The translations under genes were made by a program, and so were the position numbers. Shown here piece after piece: positions 32,779 to 45,791 of a stretch of 64,000 nt of DNA (its first letter is position 1; the number at the start of each line of letters is the position of its first letter). The notes below the pieces were generated by a model, which saw only the letters and a program-made list of their open reading frames with translations, did not search any database and was not told the origin of the DNA. The DNA lies in NCBI RefSeq assembly GCF_024055715.1, contig NZ_JAMXMV010000005.1, positions 372,001 through 436,000 of the forward strand. Reading direction: 5' to 3'. This stretch comes from Actinoallomurus soli. Its GTDB lineage: Bacteria > Actinomycetota > Actinomycetes > Streptosporangiales > Streptosporangiaceae.

Positions 32779-34578
32779 GTGACAGAGGAAGTCGGGACCG
32801 TTCCGCGCGACCGCGACCTGGCGCTGCTGCGGCGGTACGAGCCGATCCTGACCTACACGACGGGCGAGCGGTTCTTCCCCGTCGACGCGGAGGACTACAT
32901 CCGCTGCTGCAGCCTGTGGCAGGGGGACCAACGGCTCGTCGAGGCGGGGGAGCTCACCGCGGACCGCCTGGTCGCCGCGGCCGCCGACCGCGCCGGCGCC
33001 GAGCTGTCGCTGCTGCTCGTCCAGCGGCCGTTCGACCGGCGGGAGGTGCGCGCCCACCGCGCCCGCGCCAAGCCGCCCATCGCCCGCTCCGGGCGCCTGG
33101 CCGCCGTCGGCCTCATCGGGCGGGTCTTCGACGTGCTCCTGCGCGCCTCGCTGTTCCTGCGCGGCTCGGTGCCCGGCGGGGTCACGGCGGCGGCCGCCGA
33201 CATCGGCGAGCGGCACCTGAACCGCGACCAGGCCACGTACTACGGCCGGGTGGTCCGCGAGGGCGGCTACATCGTGTTGCAGTACTGGTTCCTGTACGCG
33301 ATGAACGACTGGCGTACGACGTTCGCCGGGGTCAACGACCACGAGGGCGACTGGGAGTCGGTGACCGTGTACCTCGCCGACACCGAGGACGGCCCGCGCC
33401 CGGCCTGGGTCGCGGTCTCCGCGCACGACGAGCGCGGCGACGACCTGCGCCGCCGGTGGGACGACCCCGACCTGCGCACGGAGGGGGACCACCCCGTCGT
33501 GTTCGTCGGGGCCGGCTCGCACTCCGGCGCGTTCCTGCCCGGTCAGTACCTCGTCACCGTCAACCCCGTACGGCTGCGGCGCTACGTCCGCTGGGCGCAG
33601 CGCCTGATGGGGCTGGCCTTTCCCTGGGCACGGGAGGAACGGCGGCACGGGGTCGGCATCCCCTTCATCGACTACGCGCTCGGCGACGGCGAGCGCATCG
33701 GCCCGGGCCGGGACCGTACGTGGCGGGCGGTGCTCATCACCGACGAGACACCGTGGGTCCGGGGATTTCGCGGGCTGTGGGGCCGGGACACGCGGGACTG
33801 GGTCGGCGGCGAGCGCGCCCCGGCCGGTCCGCGCTACGAACGGGACGGCCGCGTACGGACCCTGTGGGCCGACCCCCTCGGCTGGGCCGGCCTGCAGAAG
33901 ATCCCGCCGAGCCCCGAGGCGGAGCGACGGGAGCTGCGGGCCCGGGTCGCGGCCCTCGACGAGGAGATCAAGGCCGCCGACGCGGAGATCGAGCGCGGCC
34001 GCGAGGAACTGCGCCGGCTCCGGACGACGGCGGTGTCCCTGGCCGGGCACCGCAACACCAGGAACCTCGCCCGCCGGCGCGCCGCCGAGGTCGCCAAGGC
34101 CGAGGCCGCCCTGGCCGTGCTCGTCCGCGACCGCACCGAACTGGCCGAGGAACGCGGCGCGCACGAGGCGACCCTGGCCCGCCCGCCCGCTCCGGACGCC
34201 CCGCAGGCCCACCTGCGCGAACCGCACCTGCCGTACACGCCGTTCCGGGGGCCGCGAACGCGGTTCCTGCACACGTGGGCGGCGCTGAGCACGCCGCTGT
34301 TCCTGCTGGCGGTGGTCGGCGTCTTCGTCATCCCGCACGAACCCGTCGCGATCCTCCTCGCCGCCGTCGTGCTGCTGTTCGTCATGATGGAGGCGTGGGT
34401 GCGGCGCCGCCTCCTGGCGTTCGCGACCGGGCTGCTGATGCTCGCCGGGGGCCTGGCGGTCGCGGTGGGGCTGGGACTGGCGGTGAAGTACGGGGGACGC
34501 TACGTCCTGCTGGCTCCCCTGGTGGTGGTCGCGGGGGTGCTGCTGGTCGTCAACCTCCGCGAACTGTTCCACCGCTGA
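32779..34578 (+). CDS. Vps62-related protein with coiled coil and C-terminal membrane helices
   Basis: A 599-residue protein from GTG 32779 after GAGAGGGG. The N-terminus reads [20 protein letters not shown] and the middle has [31 protein letters not shown] and [13 protein letters not shown]. This is the pattern of the Vps62/DUF946 group, which has a lectin-like or hydrolase-like beta fold of unknown activity. Residues 390-470 are a charged coiled coil ([20 protein letters not shown]). Three to four hydrophobic helices close the protein. It ends 29 bp inside the convergent kinase gene. The function is not known. Confidence 0.75.
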   Translation: MTEEVGTVPRDRDLALLRRYEPILTYTTGERFFPVDAEDYIRCCSLWQGDQRLVEAGELTADRLVAAAADRAGAELSLLLVQRPFDRREVRAHRARAKPPIARSGRLAAVGLIGRVFDVLLRASLFLRGSVPGGVTAAAADIGERHLNRDQATYYGRVVREGGYIVLQYWFLYAMNDWRTTFAGVNDHEGDWESVTVYLADTEDGPRPAWVAVSAHDERGDDLRRRWDDPDLRTEGDHPVVFVGAGSHSGAFLPGQYLVTVNPVRLRRYVRWAQRLMGLAFPWAREERRHGVGIPFIDYALGDGERIGPGRDRTWRAVLITDETPWVRGFRGLWGRDTRDWVGGERAPAGPRYERDGRVRTLWADPLGWAGLQKIPPSPEAERRELRARVAALDEEIKAADAEIERGREELRRLRTTAVSLAGHRNTRNLARRRAAEVAKAEAALAVLVRDRTELAEERGAHEATLARPPAPDAPQAHLREPHLPYTPFRGPRTRFLHTWAALSTPLFLLAVVGVFVIPHEPVAILLAAVVLLFVMMEAWVRRRLLAFATGLLMLAGGLAVAVGLGLAVKYGGRYVLLAPLVVVAGVLLVVNLRELFHR

Positions 34579-35146
34579 GGAACGCCTCGTCGACCTGGTC
34601 GGCGAGCGGGCGCGCCCCGGACCGGTTGTCCAGGACCGTGTGCGGTACGACCGGCGGCTCGTCGAACCGCACGCCGGCCAGGAACCGCTCGAAGCCCTCC
34701 AGCTTCCCGGCGTCCCGTTCCAGCCCCCGGCTGAGGAGCCGGGCGCGCAGCGTCTCGGCGTCGGACCGGACCCAGAGGAGGTGAACGGGCGGCCCGCCCA
34801 GCGCCTCCACCCAGGCGTGCCAGCGCCCGGCGTCGTGGACCTGGCCGGTGAACGGGCCGCTCAGCAGCACGGGGCAGCCGTACGACCGGATCTCCCGCGC
34901 CGTGGCGGTCATCCCCGCGTACTCGTGCGCCTTGACGTGCTCGTCGTACCAGGGGCCCTCGCGCTCGCCGTCCGGCCGTCCCGCCGCCCGCAGCGTGGCG
35001 GCGACGAACGGCCCGTACATCGTGTCCTTGTCCAGCAGGGCGGGCACCGGCCGCAACCGGGACAGCAGCAATCGCGCCACGGTCGACTTGCCGGCGGCGG
35101 GCGGCCCGGAGACGATCCAGAGGTCCGCGGGGTTCGAGTCGCGCAT
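34550..35146 (-). CDS. P-loop NTPase / small-molecule kinase (AAA_33 type)
   Basis: A 198-residue protein with Walker [20 protein letters not shown] at residue 10 and a lid-like Arg-rich segment ([13 protein letters not shown]) typical of small kinases and phosphotransferases. [13 protein letters not shown] is the usual strand before the lid. ATG 35146 starts the family N-terminus; the upstream open frame is Arg/Pro-rich. It could be an antibiotic phosphotransferase, a gluconate-like kinase or a polynucleotide kinase-like enzyme. Confidence 0.82.
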   Translation of the reverse strand: MRDSNPADLWIVSGPPAAGKSTVARLLLSRLRPVPALLDKDTMYGPFVAATLRAAGRPDGEREGPWYDEHVKAHEYAGMTATAREIRSYGCPVLLSGPFTGQVHDAGRWHAWVEALGGPPVHLLWVRSDAETLRARLLSRGLERDAGKLEGFERFLAGVRFDEPPVVPHTVLDNRSGARPLADQVDEAFLSGGTVRGG

Positions 35147-35330
35147 GACCCTGATCCTTCCCGGCCGCGCGGACCGGGCCGTCGCCGGGCCGCCCCGATG
35201 CGCGCGCGGCAGCGGACGGGCGGGCGGTCTCGCGCGATCCCTGGGCGTCGTCGGCACCCCCGGCCGCCTCGCCCGCGATCCCGGCCGCCGGCGCGGGGGA
35301 CGATCCGGCCGGCCTCGACGCGGACGGCCG

Positions 35331-35759
35331 TCATCCGGGGCGCAGGGCCAGCTCTCCGGCGAAGCGTCCGTGCCGCCAGGCGCGGACCGTCACGGCGCTC
35401 GTGAGCCGCAGGCCGACGACGGCCGGAAGCCCATCGCGGGCCCGGACGACGACGACCGTCGCCGCTCCGGTGACCGGCGTGACCGGGACGGTGGCGCCGA
35501 CGTCGCAACCTTCGCTCACCCGGACGTATCGGGCGGCCCAGTAGTCGGGCGTCGGAGCGCTGGGCGGAAGCACGGTCCGGGCCGGTGCCGCGGGCGGACG
35601 CCGCCCGGTATCAGGTGACCGGAGGGCCCAGACGGAAGGCATCATGGCGCCGGTGGGAATCCGGACGCCGCAGATCCGCAGGCCGTTCGGATGCGTGTGG
35701 GTCGTGCAGCCGCAGAGCCCCGCGAGAACGACGATGACCCCGACCTTCGTCGCGAACAC
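35331..35759 (-). CDS. Small lipoprotein of unknown function
   Basis: A 142-residue product from GTG 35759, which follows GGAG at six bases. The signal sequence [17 protein letters not shown] ends in a lipobox Cys. The mature part has a Pro-rich linker and a beta-rich C-terminus ([15 protein letters not shown]). No family was recognised. It is divergent from the ClpX-like gene 140 bp away. Confidence 0.6.
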   Translation of the reverse strand: MFATKVGVIVVLAGLCGCTTHTHPNGLRICGVRIPTGAMMPSVWALRSPDTGRRPPAAPARTVLPPSAPTPDYWAARYVRVSEGCDVGATVPVTPVTGAATVVVVRARDGLPAVVGLRLTSAVTVRAWRHGRFAGELALRPG

Positions 35760-35897
35760 TCCCGCCTCCGTCCCCGCCTTGTGTTCGGCGTCTTCGACGT
35801 GACGAAGTACAACTCCGACGGGGATATCGTCGCAGTCAGGCGATGGGATCATAGGGTCCTGTCACCCGGCCCTGCGGATTTTCGAGGAGACGTGGCG

Positions 35898-37175
<1,278 letters not shown>

Positions 37176-37202
37176 GCGGTCGCACCGCAGAGTGCGGTCG
37201 AT

Positions 37203-37232
37203 TTGACGCTGTCCCGGCCGAATGTGCAGGAT
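37203..37232 (+). promoter_or_regulatory. Promoter of the leader peptide and ABC operon
   Basis: TTGACG (37203-37208) and CAGGAT (37227-37232) are separated by 18 bp. Transcription would begin at about 37239-37240, the first base of the leader ATG, so the leader mRNA is probably leaderless. Confidence 0.5.
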
Positions 37233-37239
37233 TAACGGC

Positions 37240-37335
37240 ATGAACAGCTATCTCGTGACGCGCAGGCACATCGACCTGCTCCGCGTCACGTCGATGAGCT
37301 GTCGGCCGTGCCTCGGCCGCCCCGTCACGAACTGA
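37240..37335 (+). CDS. Cysteine-containing leader peptide (31 residues)
   Basis: The peptide MNSYLVTRRHIDLLRVTSMS continues with CRPCLGRPVTN. It carries the core TRRHIDLLRV followed by two Cys codons. Actinobacterial peptides with this core are annotated as putative leader peptides before sulfur-assimilation and transporter genes, where ribosome stalling at Cys codons is thought to control downstream expression. Here it lies 132 bp before an amino-acid ABC operon. It suggests that the operon responds to cysteine supply and takes up cystine or a related sulfur compound. The ATG coincides with the predicted transcription start. Confidence 0.7.
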   Translation: MNSYLVTRRHIDLLRVTSMSCRPCLGRPVTN

Positions 37336-37467
37336 CCGGGCGCCTTCTTCCCGTCCACGCGGACTCCGCGCCGATCTTCGGCCGTCCGCGGACGCCTTCC
37401 CGCCGCTTCCGCGTCGCGGCATCCACCGACGCGGGCACACGCGTATGAATCCCGGAGGAGAACCCCC

Positions 37468-38340
37468 ATGCGTCCGTTGCGAGCCCTCGCGACCACCGCC
37501 GTCGCCGTCGTCGCCGCCAGTGCCCTGGCGGCGTGCGGGGGAGGCGGCTCGTCGAAGGCGTCCGCCGGCAACCCGTACAAGCTGCTCCAGCCCGGCGTCC
37601 TGCGCACGGCCACGCTGACCGACGCCCCGCCGAACATCTACCTGAAGAACGGCAGGTTCACCGGCTTCGACAACGACCTGCTGGCCGCGGTCGCCGCCAA
37701 GATCGGGCTGAAGGTGCAGTTCGCCGGCACCGACTTCTCGGCCCTGCTGTCGCAGGTGGCCACCCACAAGTACGACGTCGGCAGCTCCTCGATCACCATC
37801 ACCGAGGCCCGTAAGAAGACCGTGGCGTTCACCAACGGCTACGACTTCGGCTACTTCGGTCTCGACGTGCCGGCCGGCTCGCCGATCACGAGCTTCGACC
37901 AGCTCAAGGGCAAGCGCGTGGTCGTCGTCCAGGGCACGGTCCAGGACGACTACGCCACCAAGCAGGGCCTCAACCCGGTCCGGGTGCCCGACTACAACGG
38001 CGCGCTCAACCAGCTGAAGTCCAAGACCGCCGACGCCTGGATCGCCCCCGCCGAGATCGGCGAGAAGACCGCCAAGGACAGCGGCGGCAAGGTCGTCGCC
38101 GCCGCGAAGATGCTCGGCTCGACGCCGATGGCGTTCGCGGTCGCCAAGGACCACCCCGAGCTCCTCGCGGCGCTCAACAAGGGGCTCGACGAGGTCATCA
38201 AGGACGGCACCTGGACCAAGCTGCAGGAGGAGTACTACCCCGGCCGTGAGGTGCCCAAGGAGTTCAAGCCGGGCAGCGGCACGGTGACCTTCCCGCCGGT
38301 CCAGGCCTCGGGCGCGCCCGCCGCGTCGCCGTCGTCCTGA
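37468..38340 (+). CDS. Amino-acid ABC transporter substrate-binding lipoprotein (possibly cystine)
   Basis: A 290-residue periplasmic-binding-type protein anchored by a lipobox (ALAAC). It belongs to the polar amino acid family 3: FTGFDNDLLAAVAAKIGL, YDVGSSSITITEARKKTVAF, and GKRVVVVQGTVQDDYA. The ATG follows GGAGGAG. It is first of three transporter genes; the leader peptide upstream points to a sulfur amino acid ligand, which cannot be proved from sequence. The C-terminus is an Ala/Pro/Ser tail beyond the fold. Confidence 0.93.
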   Translation: MRPLRALATTAVAVVAASALAACGGGGSSKASAGNPYKLLQPGVLRTATLTDAPPNIYLKNGRFTGFDNDLLAAVAAKIGLKVQFAGTDFSALLSQVATHKYDVGSSSITITEARKKTVAFTNGYDFGYFGLDVPAGSPITSFDQLKGKRVVVVQGTVQDDYATKQGLNPVRVPDYNGALNQLKSKTADAWIAPAEIGEKTAKDSGGKVVAAAKMLGSTPMAFAVAKDHPELLAALNKGLDEVIKDGTWTKLQEEYYPGREVPKEFKPGSGTVTFPPVQASGAPAASPSS

Positions 38341-38386
38341 CCGGCCGACCGAACACTGACGCGCGCGGGCTGATGGGAGAAGGCGG

Positions 38387-39178
38387 ATGGACCAGCTGAG
38401 TACGTTGTGGGACACCTTCTTCAACTGGCAATCCATGCGGCAGGCCCTGCCCGACATGCTCAAGACGGGCCTGCCGAACACGCTGATCCTCTCGGCGATC
38501 TCGGCGCTGATCGGCACGGTGCTCGGGATGCTGCTGGCCATGGCCGGCATCTCCCGGCACCGCTGGCTCCGGTGGCCCGCGCGCGTCTACACCGACATCT
38601 TCCGCGGCCTGCCCGCCGTGGTCACCATCCTGCTGATCGGCGTCGGCCTGTCGCAGATCGGGATGAAGATGTGGGGTCCCAACCCCTACCCCCTGGGCAT
38701 CCTGGCCCTGTCGCTGATCGCGACCGCGTACATCGGTGAGATCTTCCGGTCCGGGATCCAGAGCGTCGACCCCGGTCAGCTCGAAGGGGCCCGGGCCCTG
38801 GGGTTCTCGCACTCGGCGGCCCTGTTGCTCGTGATCATTCCGCAGGGCGTTCGGCGGGTGCTGCCCGCCTGGGTCAACCAGCTGATCGCGCTGATCAAGG
38901 ACTCCAGTCTCGTCTACTTCCTCGGCCTGGCGGCCGGTCAGCGCGAGCTGTTCCGGATCGGGCAGGACGCCGCCGCGAACACCGGCAACGAGTCGGCGCT
39001 GCTGCTGGCCGGCATCTTCTACCTGGTGCTCACGGTGCCGCTGACCCACTTCGTGAACTTCGTGGACCACCGGCTGCGCCAAGGCCGACGCACGAGGACG
39101 GGCCCGCCGGACACCGACGAGCCGCTTCAGATGGCCGGTGAGACGCCGCTCCCCGCGACGAGTGAGGGCACCAATTGA
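38387..39178 (+). CDS. Amino-acid ABC transporter permease (HisM/GlnP type)
   Basis: A 263-residue permease with five membrane helices. TGLPNTLILSAISALIGTVLG is the family N-terminal helix and the ATPase-contact loop is EGARALGFSHSAALLLVIIPQG. The ATG follows GGAGAAGG. Its 3' end touches the transposon inserted directly after the stop codon, so the coding sequence itself is intact. Confidence 0.94.
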   Translation: MDQLSTLWDTFFNWQSMRQALPDMLKTGLPNTLILSAISALIGTVLGMLLAMAGISRHRWLRWPARVYTDIFRGLPAVVTILLIGVGLSQIGMKMWGPNPYPLGILALSLIATAYIGEIFRSGIQSVDPGQLEGARALGFSHSAALLLVIIPQGVRRVLPAWVNQLIALIKDSSLVYFLGLAAGQRELFRIGQDAAANTGNESALLLAGIFYLVLTVPLTHFVNFVDHRLRQGRRTRTGPPDTDEPLQMAGETPLPATSEGTN

Positions 39179-40413
39179 CGTCCTCCCCCACCTGGAGTCA
39201 AGGCGGGAGATTCCAACCCGGTCTCTACCGAGGTGAGAACAGGTTGAGGTTCGCGGTTCACGGCCCCGCCCAGTGGCTGGAGGGCTCCTCGCGCTGTCAC
39301 GGCACGTCCTGCCGCGATGTTCTTGGCCGCGTTCACATCCGCGTGATCGACATGCCCGCAGGTGCGACAACGAAAGACCGCTTGGCTCTCACGGCTCTCC
39401 GCGGCGCGATGCCCACAGGCATGACAGATCTGAGACGTGTACGCAGGATTGATCTTTTCCACCCGGCCGGAGGCCTTCTGTTCCAGGCGGGTCACCAGCA
39501 GGCCCCAGCCGGCCGCGTGAATCGAGCGGTTCAGCCCGGCCTTGGCCCGCACATTCGTGCCCGGCGCGGCGAGGGTGCCGCGTGCGGACCGCACCATGTT
39601 CTTGATCCTCAGATCCTCGACACGAATGACGTCGTAGCTCCGGGCCAGGGCGGTGGATGTCTGCTCCACCCAGTCCTTACGCCGGTCGGTCTCACGCGCT
39701 TTGATCCGGCCGATCGCCATCTTGACCCGCGCCCGCCGGTTCGACCCCGGCTTCGCGCGCGCCAGCCTGCGTTGCAGGCGCCGCAGATTGTCGGCCTCAG
39801 TCTTGCGCAGGCCCGGCACGGACAACTGCTCGCCGGTGGAGAGGGCTGCCGAGACGACCACGCCACGGTCCACCCCGACGACCTCGCCCTTGCCGGGCCC
39901 GTCGATGGGCGTCGGGATCACCGCGAAGCACACGTGCCAGCGGCCCGCTCGATCTCGGTTTACCCGGAACGATTTGGCCTCGTCGGGAACCTGGCGGGAC
40001 CAGCGGAACTTCACCCAGCCGACCTTCGGGATCCACACCTGTCCGGTCTTGCGGGACAACCGCCGGGCGTCCCATTGTCGACCGCGCTGGCCGACGATTC
40101 GGAACCCCTCATGCACGCCCGCTCTGCGCCAGGTCGGCCGTCGATGGGTCCCTGCGAAGAAGTTCGCCATGGCTTGGGTGAAGTCACGCAATGCCTGCTG
40201 CTGCACCGTCTGCGACCCGGCAGCCAACCACTCGAACGCTCGTCTCGCTTCAGTCAACTGGCGGCACTGCTCGACATAGCCCGGCGCGGACGCCCGGCCC
40301 GGCTGCCAATGCTGATGCTGCTCAACCGCGAGATTCCACACAAAACGGGCGTGTGCGCAGTGGTCCAGCAAGCCCTGCTCTTGGGCGGGCGTGGGCGTAA
40401 GCCGGAACCGCAT
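39127..40413 (-). CDS. tnpB: TnpB, RNA-guided nuclease of an IS605-type element
   Basis: A 428-residue TnpB. The RuvC acidic triad is intact: Asp182 ([10 protein letters not shown]), Glu266 ([12 protein letters not shown]) and Asp359 ([11 protein letters not shown]). The zinc ribbon has Cys330/333 and Cys349/352. The last 17 codons run past the element end into the permease gene read backwards, so the C-terminus ([14 protein letters not shown]) is host-derived. No tnpA transposase gene is present. TnpB cuts DNA matched by a guide RNA made from the element's right end; here that guide would derive from the permease 3' end. The nuclease looks functional. Confidence 0.93.
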   Translation of the reverse strand: MRFRLTPTPAQEQGLLDHCAHARFVWNLAVEQHQHWQPGRASAPGYVEQCRQLTEARRAFEWLAAGSQTVQQQALRDFTQAMANFFAGTHRRPTWRRAGVHEGFRIVGQRGRQWDARRLSRKTGQVWIPKVGWVKFRWSRQVPDEAKSFRVNRDRAGRWHVCFAVIPTPIDGPGKGEVVGVDRGVVVSAALSTGEQLSVPGLRKTEADNLRRLQRRLARAKPGSNRRARVKMAIGRIKARETDRRKDWVEQTSTALARSYDVIRVEDLRIKNMVRSARGTLAAPGTNVRAKAGLNRSIHAAGWGLLVTRLEQKASGRVEKINPAYTSQICHACGHRAAESRESQAVFRCRTCGHVDHADVNAAKNIAAGRAVTARGALQPLGGAVNREPQPVLTSVETGLESPALTPGGGGRQLVPSLVAGSGVSPAI

Positions 40414-40490
40414 GCCCGCACCCTAACCACCACCACCGACAGTCCAAGGAGGGAACGGCGTTTCCTCCCCGGCCTCAAGGCCGGGGTCTG
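39177..40490 (-). mobile_element. IS605-family element (TnpB only) inside the ABC operon
   Basis: Limits are approximate. The right-end hairpin (39183-39209, CTCCCCCACCT paired with AGGCGGGAG) follows the permease stop. The left-end hairpin CCCCGGCC-TCAA-GGCCGGGG (40467-40486) lies 20 bp before the ATPase gene. Such subterminal hairpins and the lack of terminal inverted repeats and target duplication are typical of IS200/IS605 elements. With no TnpA it depends on a transposase elsewhere. It separates the permease from its ATPase and is transcribed against the operon. Confidence 0.85.
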
Positions 40491-40505
40491 CACGCCGGGC
40501 AGCCG

Positions 40506-41258
40506 ATGACCGAAGAGCAGCGAGAGACGTTCTCCTCCGTCAGCCTCGCCACCCGCGACATCCACCTGGCGTTCGGGACCAACCGGGTGCTGCGCGGCGT
40601 CGATCTCGACGTCGGCAAGGGCGAGACCGCCTGCGTGATCGGCCCGTCGGGTTCGGGCAAGTCGACGTTCCTGCGGACCATCAACCGGCTGATCGAGCCC
40701 GACAAGGGCGACGTCCTCCTCGACGGCGTCAGCGTCCTGGACCGCGACCCCGACCGGCTGCGGCAGCAGGTCGGCATGGTGTTCCAGCAGTTCAACCTGT
40801 TCCCGCACATGAACGTCCTGCGCAACCTCATGCTGCCGCTGCGCCGCATCCGCAAGCTGTCCGCCGACGAGGCCGAACAGGTCGCCCGCCACCAGCTGGA
40901 GCTCGTCGGGCTCGCCGACAAGGCCGGCTCCCGGCCGGGCCACCTGTCCGGCGGGCAGCAGCAGCGGGTGGCGATCGCCCGCGCCCTCGCGATGCGGCCG
41001 CAGGTGATGCTGTTCGACGAGGCGACCTCGGCCCTCGACCCGGAGCTGGTCAAGGGCGTCCTGAGCCTGATGGCCGACCTGTCGCGCCAGGGCATGACGA
41101 TGGTCGTCGTCACCCACGAGATGAACTTCGCCCGCGAGGCGTCCGACGTGGTCGTCTTCCTCGACCAGGGCGTCGCCGTCGAGACCGGCCCCCCGGAGAA
41201 GATCTTCGACTCCCCGGACAGCCCGCGACTCCGCCAATTCCTCAGCGACGTCCTCTGA
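40506..41258 (+). CDS. Amino-acid ABC transporter ATP-binding protein (GlnQ/HisP type)
   Basis: A 250-residue ATPase with Walker [13 protein letters not shown]-loop [10 protein letters not shown], signature [16 protein letters not shown], Walker [13 protein letters not shown] and switch His in VVTHEM. The ATG at 40506 lies only 20 bp beyond the left-end hairpin of the IS605 element. No good ribosome binding site is visible, so the insertion probably removed the native translation signal or coupling. The protein sequence is intact. It is the energy unit of the binding protein and permease upstream. Confidence 0.95.
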   Translation: MTEEQRETFSSVSLATRDIHLAFGTNRVLRGVDLDVGKGETACVIGPSGSGKSTFLRTINRLIEPDKGDVLLDGVSVLDRDPDRLRQQVGMVFQQFNLFPHMNVLRNLMLPLRRIRKLSADEAEQVARHQLELVGLADKAGSRPGHLSGGQQQRVAIARALAMRPQVMLFDEATSALDPELVKGVLSLMADLSRQGMTMVVVTHEMNFAREASDVVVFLDQGVAVETGPPEKIFDSPDSPRLRQFLSDVL

Positions 41259-41298
41259 CGATCGCCCAGGGCCCCACGGGCGGCGATAGCGGTCTCAC

Positions 41299-41322
41299 CG
41301 CCGGTGTTCGGATTCACCGGCG
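41299..41322 (+). terminator. Terminator hairpin after the ABC operon
   Basis: CGCCGGTG (41299-41306) and CACCGGCG (41315-41322) form a perfect 8-bp stem with an 8-nt loop, 40 bp after the ATPase stop and before the convergent enolase-superfamily gene. Confidence 0.6.
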
Positions 41323-41406
41323 TTCACCGCTTCTCTGACGGCGGCGAATGCCAGTGATCAGTCTCCGTGGCGTGTGCAGCCGGGAGCGGCCGGGTCGCCG
41401 CCCGGA

Positions 41407-42450
41407 TCAGGCGGGGATGCGCAGGCTCTGGCGGGACAGGCGGGTGACCAGGTCGGAGTCGATGTCGTGGCCGAGGCCCGGCTGGGTGAGGGGGACGGCG
41501 ACGACGCCGCCGTTGGCGCGGACCGGTGGGGATACCACGGAGGTCTGGGACGGGGTCTCGCTGACGTCGCTGGGCAGGTCGCAGCCGGGCAGCGCGGCCA
41601 GCGCGACGGCCGCCGCCTGGCCGATGCCGAAGCCCGCCGCGCCTCCGCACCAGGTGTCCCAGCCGGACGCCAGGGCCCGGTCGTGGGCGCCGCGCGCGGC
41701 GGTGAGGCCGCCGAGGCGCGAGATCCGCAGGCCGAGCATCCGGCCCGCGCCCATGGCGATGGCCGTGTCGACCGTCTCCAGGTCCGCGGGGTCCAGGCAC
41801 ACCGGCGTCTCGATCACGCGCTGCAGCCGGGCGTGGGCGGCGAGTTCGGCGCCGGCGAACGGCCGCTCGATGGCGAGGAGCCCGTACGCGTCGAGCGCCT
41901 CCAGGGCGGACAGGTGCGGCGCCTCCTCGGTGTACGCCTCCCCGGCGTCGGCCTGCAGGGCCAGTGCGGGGAACGCCTGGCGCACGGCCCGTACGGGCTC
42001 GATGTCCCATCCGGGCTGCACGGCCAGCGTGACGCGGGCGTAACCGGCGCTGACCAGTCGGTTCACCCGGGTGAGCAGCACGTCCAGCATCGGCTCGGCG
42101 GTCAGGCGGGCGCCGGCCACGATCGAGGTGCGGGTGCCGCCCAGCGCGTGCGCCAGCGGGGTGCCCTGCCGGCGGCACCACAGGTCCCAGCAGGCGACGT
42201 CGATGGCCGAGGTGGCCGCGTGGCCGCCGAGCCCGCCGACGCCCACGACCTCCTCCGGCAGCTCCCAGTCGAGGCCGAGCAGCGCCGGGCCGACGCGCTC
42301 CTCGATGTCGGCCCAGCAGGAGTCGGATCCCGAGACCTCGCCCCAGCCGACGGCGCCGTCCTGGTCGCAGACCCGCACGACGATGCTCTCCGGCCGCCGG
42401 CCGCGGGGCATCGTCATGCGGTAGGCCTCGAACCCCTCGATGCGGGGCAT
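41407..42450 (-). CDS. Enolase-superfamily protein (NSAR/OSBS-like) without catalytic lysines
   Basis: A 347-residue protein with the capping domain and barrel of the o-succinylbenzoate synthase / N-succinylamino acid racemase group; PGWDIEPVRAVR is the family match. Metal-ligand positions are kept: Asp168 (LQADAGEAY), Glu195 (LAIERPF) and Asp220 (PVCLD). The K-x-K motif before PGWD is replaced by T-L-A (Thr141, Ala143). The second catalytic Lys of NIKPGRVGG is Arg242 (LGLRISRLGG), and the usual LDE is LDP. Racemase or synthase chemistry is therefore unlikely. It may bind a ligand, do a lysine-independent reaction, or be inactive. The next gene upstream is guaB1, on the same strand. Confidence 0.88.
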   Translation of the reverse strand: MPRIEGFEAYRMTMPRGRRPESIVVRVCDQDGAVGWGEVSGSDSCWADIEERVGPALLGLDWELPEEVVGVGGLGGHAATSAIDVACWDLWCRRQGTPLAHALGGTRTSIVAGARLTAEPMLDVLLTRVNRLVSAGYARVTLAVQPGWDIEPVRAVRQAFPALALQADAGEAYTEEAPHLSALEALDAYGLLAIERPFAGAELAAHARLQRVIETPVCLDPADLETVDTAIAMGAGRMLGLRISRLGGLTAARGAHDRALASGWDTWCGGAAGFGIGQAAAVALAALPGCDLPSDVSETPSQTSVVSPPVRANGGVVAVPLTQPGLGHDIDSDLVTRLSRQSLRIPA

Positions 42451-42547
42451 GTCACCGTCCTCGCCTAGACATCACCTCTATGATCCACCCATCACGGGCA
42501 TGCCCCGACGCCGGAGCCCGATACGTCCGGATCAGGGATCGGCGGAT

Positions 42548-44900
<2,353 letters not shown>

Positions 44901-45791
44901 GTGCTCGATGCGGTCGACGCCGTGCTCGTACGCGAGCTGCAGCGGGATGGGAGGGCCACCTTCCAGGCGCTCGCCGACCGTGTAGGGCTGTCCCGCACGG
45001 CCGTGCGCACGCGCGTACAGCACCTCCTCGACTCGGGGATCGTGCGCGTCGTGGGAATCGTGCACGCGTCGGTGGTCGGGACCGGAGCGATCGGTCACCT
45101 GGCGGTCGACGTCGACGGGCCGGCGCGCCAGGTCGCCGAGGCCGTCTCCCGGCGGGCCGCGACGTGGTTCGCGTCCCTGGCGGCGGGAGCGCATCCCGTG
45201 GTCGCGGAGCTGCGCGTACGCGACGACGCGGCGCTCGTCGAAGAGGTGGACGCGGTGCGCGCGCTGCCCGGAGTCCGCGGCATCGAGGTGTTCCGCGTGA
45301 CGACGGTCGTCAAGGACGCGCACTCGGTCGTCACCGAGCTGCCCGACGTGTCGCTGGACGAGATCGACTGGCGGCTGCTGCGCGAGCTGACCCGGGACGG
45401 CCGCACCCCGTACACGAGGCTGGCCGAGGTCGTCGGGCTCTCGCAGGCGGCGACGCGGGCCCGCGCCGTGCGCCTGATGCGTTCCGGGATCATCCATGTG
45501 ACGGGCATCGTCGACTCCCAGGCGCTCGGCTCCGGTGAGCTCGCCGGGCTCGGCGTCCGGGTGTCCTCCGACATCGGCGCGGCCGCGTCGCGGATCGCGG
45601 CCCTCCCCGGCGTCAACTACGTGGTGACCGGATTCGGCCGTCACGACCTCCTCTGTGGAATCGACGCGACGTCCCGGGACGTGCTGCTGAACACGCTCGA
45701 GGCGGTCCGCGCGGTCCCCGGCGTGTGGGTCGGAGAGACATGGCAGCACCTCGACGTCGTCAAGCGCGTCTACGGCGCGGAGCTGCCGTAA
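44901..45791 (+). CDS. Double-length Lrp/AsnC-type regulator
   Basis: A 296-residue regulator made of two Lrp units. The first helix-turn-helix is LVRELQRDGRATFQALADRV with SRTAVRTRVQHLL. The second starts near residue 155 with LLRELTRDGRTPYTRLAEVV and SQAATRARAVRLM. Each is followed by an amino-acid-binding-type domain. GTG 44901 lies six bases after AGGAGG; the long open frame upstream is rejected. It may regulate itself through the AT-rich repeats just upstream. A LysR gene follows at 45924, but no obvious target enzyme is adjacent. Confidence 0.9.
   Translation: MLDAVDAVLVRELQRDGRATFQALADRVGLSRTAVRTRVQHLLDSGIVRVVGIVHASVVGTGAIGHLAVDVDGPARQVAEAVSRRAATWFASLAAGAHPVVAELRVRDDAALVEEVDAVRALPGVRGIEVFRVTTVVKDAHSVVTELPDVSLDEIDWRLLRELTRDGRTPYTRLAEVVGLSQAATRARAVRLMRSGIIHVTGIVDSQALGSGELAGLGVRVSSDIGAAASRIAALPGVNYVVTGFGRHDLLCGIDATSRDVLLNTLEAVRAVPGVWVGETWQHLDVVKRVYGAELP

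Noticed and set aside
32674-34572. 632-codon minus-strand frame opposite the Vps62-like gene
   Set aside because: Arg/Gln/Gly-rich antisense translation without a motif or ribosome binding site.
41315-41328. TTCACC repeats after the ABC operon as a PHO box
   Set aside because: The period is 10 bp rather than 11, and one copy is part of the terminator stem.
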